Source: Phosphoribacter sp964647395
GTDB lineage: Bacteria; Actinomycetota; Actinomycetes; Actinomycetales; Dermatophilaceae
NCBI GenBank assembly: GCA_964647395.1
Contig: CAZYHR010000118.1
Span: forward strand, 1-9,576
DNA length: 9,576 nucleotides
Direction of reading: 5' to 3'
The notes below the pieces were generated by a model. It saw only the letters and a list, made by a program, of their open reading frames with translations. It was not told the DNA's origin and ran no database searches. Below, one piece after another: positions 6,900 through 9,576 of the stretch; position 1 is the stretch's first letter, and each line of letters opens with the position of its first letter. Made by a program: the position numbers and the translations under genes.

Positions 6900-7090
6900 C
6901 GTCGTTGCTGTCAGTTCGAGGACGCCGGACGGGTGGAGCGTGTTGTCCGGGGCCGGTTGAGGAGGGCTGACGCACCGGAGAGACGTCATTGAACCCGTGC
7001 GAGAGCGCGTTCGAGTTGTTGGAGAGCCGATCCGGGCAATAGTGCAGCAGGTTGCTGCACAACTGGATCAAGCGTTGGGAGGAAGCGCGG
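6900..7090. other. Non-coding spacer between terminator and transposase
   Basis: I see no credible gene in these 191 bases. A minus-strand frame of 92 codons (7104-6826) runs through the terminator stem and has no family I recognise. The sequence is visibly less GC-rich than the operon. Its one clear structure is the small hairpin at 7042-7060. The chromosome/element junction probably lies here, but no repeat marks it. Confidence 0.5.
7042..7060. repeat. Short perfect hairpin near the transposase 3' end
   Basis: GTGCAGCA (7042-7049) and TGCTGCAC (7053-7060) form an 8-bp stem with a 3-base loop, 31 bases beyond the transposase stop. It could be a terminator for the minus-strand mobile operon or a recognition structure near the element end. 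The sequence alone does not decide. Confidence 0.5.
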
Positions 7091-8731
7091 CTACGGACGC
7101 TCACCGGGGCTGCGAGCTCGCCGGTCGGTGCGGTAGTAGTGGTCGAGGGGCCGGTCGTCTGGCTGTTCGTCGAGGACCAGCCGCCAGGGGTCGTCGAACT
7201 CGCGGGTGGTGTGCCACTTGTGCAGACGGCGAACGTTCATGCCCAACAGCGCGAAGGCGGTGAGCAGTCCGGTGGCGGCGCGTCCGCGGCAGCGGATGAA
7301 GCCGCGGTTGAGGTTGACGTCGAGGTAGCGGGCCAGGCCGTTGAGTCCTTCGATGCGGCTGCGCCGGTTCCAGGACTTCGCCCAGGCAGTGCTCTGCCAG
7401 GGCAGCGGTTGGCGGTCGCGTTCCAAGGTGGTGACGGGCACGGTGACGGTGGCCCCGCATCCGCACGGCGTGCCCTTCTGGCAGGCGGTGAGTGGGTGGG
7501 TTGTGGGGTCGTTGCGCATGCTCTTGGGCACGTTCCGGCATCGCACTCGTCCCGCCAGGGCTGGGCCTTTGAAGCGTTGGGCGCCGGTCACCGGGTCCGG
7601 TGCCTTGTGCGCGACGAACTCGTACTTGCGGCGTCGGTCGAACTCCTCGCGACGGCGGGCTTTGGTGGCGGCGGGGTCGGCGGGTCGTGGCGGGTCGAGC
7701 TCCCGTAGATCGGTGGGGATGGCGGCACTGTGGAGGCGACCGTCGAGCCAGATGGTGTCGGGCACGGGGCCGGGTCGGACGCCTCGTTGGGTCTCGTGCA
7801 GATCCTTAGTGTCGGTTATACCCATGGTCCGGAGGGGCCGTGCCCAGTGCTCGGGCTTGGCGGTGGTGTAGGCGCGGTCAGCGAGGACTTCGGTGACGGT
7901 GCCGAGGCGGCGGATGATCGCCAGTGCTGCTGGGCACCTGTCTCGGACCCCGGGTCGCAGCGCAAGGCCCACTGCCAGGAGCGGGATCTCTTGGTCGGTG
8001 CCGGTCGGGACGATTGTGGCGATGTGGGCTTCGTATCCGAGGTAGAACTCGTTGCGGCGTCGGTCGGTGGGTGTGCGTTTGCCCAGGGGGACTTCGGTGT
8101 CGACGCAGTCCCACTTCTGGCCGGCTGGCGTGGTTGGGCCGGGACGACGGCTCCGGTAGTGCGACTCGATGTCAGTGCCGTCGACGGCGACGGCCGTCGG
8201 CAGTGAGGACAGGTACTCCGTCGGCAGGCTGGCCAGGACGATGTCGGTGAGGATCTCGTCCAGCCCGATGTCCACATGGGGACAGCTAGGAGCGCAGTCG
8301 ATGACCTCGCCGGTGACGGGATCGGCTTCGGGGTGGTCGTGCGAGATCTGCAGACCGGCGGCCGAGCGACCGATGAGTGCGGTCACGCCACTGCGGATTC
8401 TCTTGTCGCTGAGGGCGACCCCTTTCGGGATGCCGATCATGTGTCGCTCGCTCGGGGTGAGGTCGTCGGCTGTGCTGACGACCCGGGAGATGATCATCGA
8501 TGAGCCGGTGCGGATCGCATGCAGGGCGAGCAGGATCGCGATCGACCGCAAGGGGATCTTGCGAGGACGACCGAACCGGGGCGCGGCGTGGTCCAATAGG
8601 CTTCTCATGGCGGGACTGTCGGCACATCCGATGGCGCGGGCGATCTGCTGCGCCTTGGTCAGCCTCCTTGCGATCAGGACCCGGCTGGCCGCCGTACCTG
8701 ACCCTTGAGGATACTTGGCCGCTCGGCTCAT
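7091..8731 (-). CDS. DDE-superfamily transposase with Cys-rich insertion
   Basis: This is a 546-residue protein with the layout of an RNase H-fold DDE transposase. The N-terminal part (about 20-170) contains LTKAQQIARAIG and LRSIAILLALHAIRTG, typical of a helical DNA-binding region. The likely triad is D184 in AVDGTD, D285 in VLADRAY, and E461 in SRIEGLNGLARYL, the last in the usual place for IS4/IS1182-like enzymes. Between D285 and E461 lies a long insertion with C398, C417, C423 and C425 that could hold zinc; another Cys pair (C146, C150) lies earlier. The start is the ATG overlapping the recombinase stop (ATGA), with only a weak GAGG close by, so translation probably depends on coupling. 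The frame is uninterrupted, so the enzyme may be active. I cannot assign an IS family with confidence. Confidence 0.8.
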   Translation of the reverse strand: MSRAAKYPQGSGTAASRVLIARRLTKAQQIARAIGCADSPAMRSLLDHAAPRFGRPRKIPLRSIAILLALHAIRTGSSMIISRVVSTADDLTPSERHMIGIPKGVALSDKRIRSGVTALIGRSAAGLQISHDHPEADPVTGEVIDCAPSCPHVDIGLDEILTDIVLASLPTEYLSSLPTAVAVDGTDIESHYRSRRPGPTTPAGQKWDCVDTEVPLGKRTPTDRRRNEFYLGYEAHIATIVPTGTDQEIPLLAVGLALRPGVRDRCPAALAIIRRLGTVTEVLADRAYTTAKPEHWARPLRTMGITDTKDLHETQRGVRPGPVPDTIWLDGRLHSAAIPTDLRELDPPRPADPAATKARRREEFDRRRKYEFVAHKAPDPVTGAQRFKGPALAGRVRCRNVPKSMRNDPTTHPLTACQKGTPCGCGATVTVPVTTLERDRQPLPWQSTAWAKSWNRRSRIEGLNGLARYLDVNLNRGFIRCRGRAATGLLTAFALLGMNVRRLHKWHTTREFDDPWRLVLDEQPDDRPLDHYYRTDRRARSPGERP

Positions 8732-9501
8732 CGCCTCGTCATCTGGGCGAACACCTCGGCCTCGGGAAGGTCGGGGAGGTAGCGCATGAGATGGCCGAAG
8801 GTCTTCGCCGTGCTGAGTCCAGCGACTTTTGAGAGCTCGTTGAGAGGAACGAGGTTGCGCATGTGGTGCAGGAACCACGTGGCTCGTAGCCGGTGTAGCT
8901 TGATCACCGGTGTGCCGGGAGGGAACTCGCTCTTGCCGAGCAGGTTGCTCAGCCGAGACCTGTCCCATTCCGGCGCGACGTAGCCGAGCAGTGTCGAGCC
9001 TGGATCATCTCGGCAGATCGCCCGCAGCGTGTCGTCGTGGGGCGGGAGGATCGGCACGACCCGGGGTCGGTCCCCGGGCACCGTCAGGCAGAGGAAGCCG
9101 TGCTTCTCCATCAGATCATCGGTGGTGACCGACCATGACTCCTTGGGGAAGAGGCCGGCACCGAGACCGAGTGCGAGGAGCGCCTGCAGATGGCGTCGCT
9201 GGGTTGCAGTGCGTTGCGATGCGGCGACTTCGAGCAGCCTGGCGACCTCGGCGTCGCTGTAGGGCACGACCGCGTAGTCCTGGCGCAGCGGCCGGATGGA
9301 CGGGGGCCAAGGTGCTGTGGTGGTGATCTGTCGTCCGTAGCTGCGCAGGTATGCGCGCCGTGTCGCTCTGGAGGAAGCAGCGAGGTGGGGGCAGCCACCG
9401 GCGATGTAGCCCTCGACCGTGTCGGGGTCGAAGATCAGCTCCACGTCGAGCGGGAGACCTTGGGTGCGCGCCCAGTGAATGAACTGCGAGAGTGTGCGCA
9501 T
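8728..9501 (-). CDS. Tyrosine-recombinase-like protein, divergent active site, probably 5'-incomplete
   Basis: The 257 visible residues resemble an actinobacterial integrase-like family. A helical core-binding region (about 1-60, SQFIHWARTQGLPLD) precedes a catalytic-domain-like part (about 80-250). H203-R-L-R206 matches the box II HxxR motif, and Y241 in LMRYLPDL is a candidate nucleophile. Other positions look replaced: the box I Arg site reads G-L-F118-P-K-E instead of GLRxxE, and the later LGH site reads A-G-L229. It may be inactive in strand cleavage, or belong to a family with shifted residues. The ATG at 9501 has no good ribosome site, and the resemblance to integrases seems to continue upstream through PPKRAIES, where an in-frame TAA (9534-9532) interrupts; the true start may be further right or the 5' end damaged. 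The stop overlaps the transposase start. Confidence 0.65.
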   Translation of the reverse strand: MRTLSQFIHWARTQGLPLDVELIFDPDTVEGYIAGGCPHLAASSRATRRAYLRSYGRQITTTAPWPPSIRPLRQDYAVVPYSDAEVARLLEVAASQRTATQRRHLQALLALGLGAGLFPKESWSVTTDDLMEKHGFLCLTVPGDRPRVVPILPPHDDTLRAICRDDPGSTLLGYVAPEWDRSRLSNLLGKSEFPPGTPVIKLHRLRATWFLHHMRNLVPLNELSKVAGLSTAKTFGHLMRYLPDLPEAEVFAQMTRR

Positions 9502-9576
9502 CGACTCGATGGCCCGCTTTGGGGGCTCTTCTTACTTGAGGTGGGGGTGGCTGAGCCCGCCGCCGACCAGGAGCAT
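9502..9576 (-). other. Edge segment upstream of the recombinase-like gene
   Basis: Read on the minus strand, the recombinase frame here is MLLVGGGLSHPHLK, then TAA (9534-9532), then EEPPKRAIES leading into the chosen Met. The 14-codon piece could be the end of a preceding gene or the same gene broken by a nonsense or frameshift change. Reading two frames would be needed to join a better N-terminus. No promoter is evident. Confidence 0.3.

Larger units (their letters stand above)
7042..9576 (-). mobile_element. Partial mobile element: recombinase-like plus DDE transposase operon
   Basis: Two overlapping minus-strand genes, a tyrosine-recombinase-like protein followed by a DDE transposase, fill this stretch beside tRNA-Leu. 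Their third codon positions carry clearly more A and T than the wall-growth operon, and the GTATGCCGC 9-mer frequent in the operon is absent. Both facts fit acquisition. The limits given are nominal: the left one is the hairpin past the transposase stop and the right one is simply the window edge. I found no terminal inverted repeats and no copy of the tRNA 3' end to serve as a second attachment site. The element probably continues beyond 9576. Confidence 0.65.

Noticed and set aside
6826..7104. Minus-strand frame of 92 codons between tRNA and transposase
   Set aside because: It runs through the terminator stem, overlaps the transposase end and has no recognisable domain or ribosome site.
9339..9360. 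GGTATGCGCG at about 9348 as an eighth 9-mer copy
   Set aside because: It differs from GTATGCCGC after GTATGC and lies in the mobile segment; counting it would blur the exact-match case.
6800..9576. Second attachment site repeating the tRNA 3' end
   Set aside because: I looked for the T-arm/acceptor sequence in the right-hand part and found none; if it exists it is outside the window.
1..9576. CRISPR array, riboswitch or classical defence system
   Set aside because: No regularly spaced repeats, no known riboswitch core and no defence-type proteins are visible.

Overview
The window is very GC-rich and carries the conserved actinobacterial cell-growth and cell-wall signalling cluster. The gene set (two FHA-domain proteins, a membrane-anchored PP2C phosphatase, a SEDS glycosyltransferase, a class B PBP and a PASTA-cluster-type Ser/Thr kinase), the GTG starts and the base composition all point to Actinomycetota. 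A FhaA of only about 273 residues suggests something outside the mycobacteria, perhaps Micrococcales; that placement is a guess.

All protein genes lie on the minus strand. Read in the direction of transcription, positions 6573 down to 1 hold fhaA, fhaB, pstP, rodA, pbpA and the first 187 codons of a pknA-type kinase cut by the window edge. Five junctions are tight: a 4-base gap, a 1-base TGATG overlap, then GTGA, GTGA and ATGA overlaps. This looks like one translationally coupled operon. The kinase and phosphatase set phospho-Thr levels, the FHA proteins read phospho-Thr, and RodA plus PbpA form the peptidoglycan polymerase/transpeptidase pair that this signalling is thought to control.

Upstream of fhaA, on the plus strand, is a complete tRNA-Leu(CAG) gene (6742-6824). 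A 15-bp-stem hairpin terminator at 6866-6899 separates the housekeeping block from what follows.

From about 7040 to the right edge the sequence looks acquired. It holds a minus-strand pair: a divergent tyrosine-recombinase-like protein (8728-9501, probably 5'-incomplete) whose stop overlaps (ATGA) the start of a complete 546-residue DDE transposase (7091-8731). The recombinase fold is recognisable from an HxxR motif and a candidate Tyr, but other active-site positions appear replaced. The transposase keeps a plausible D184/D285/E461 triad and has a Cys-rich insertion. Only one end of the element can lie inside the window.

Two observations deserve most attention. The first is the coupled recombinase/DDE operon beside a tRNA gene. 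The second is a 9-mer, GTATGCCGC, present seven times in the first 6.7 kb and absent from the mobile segment; it occurs in all three reading frames and forces rare codons, which argues for selection on the DNA itself.
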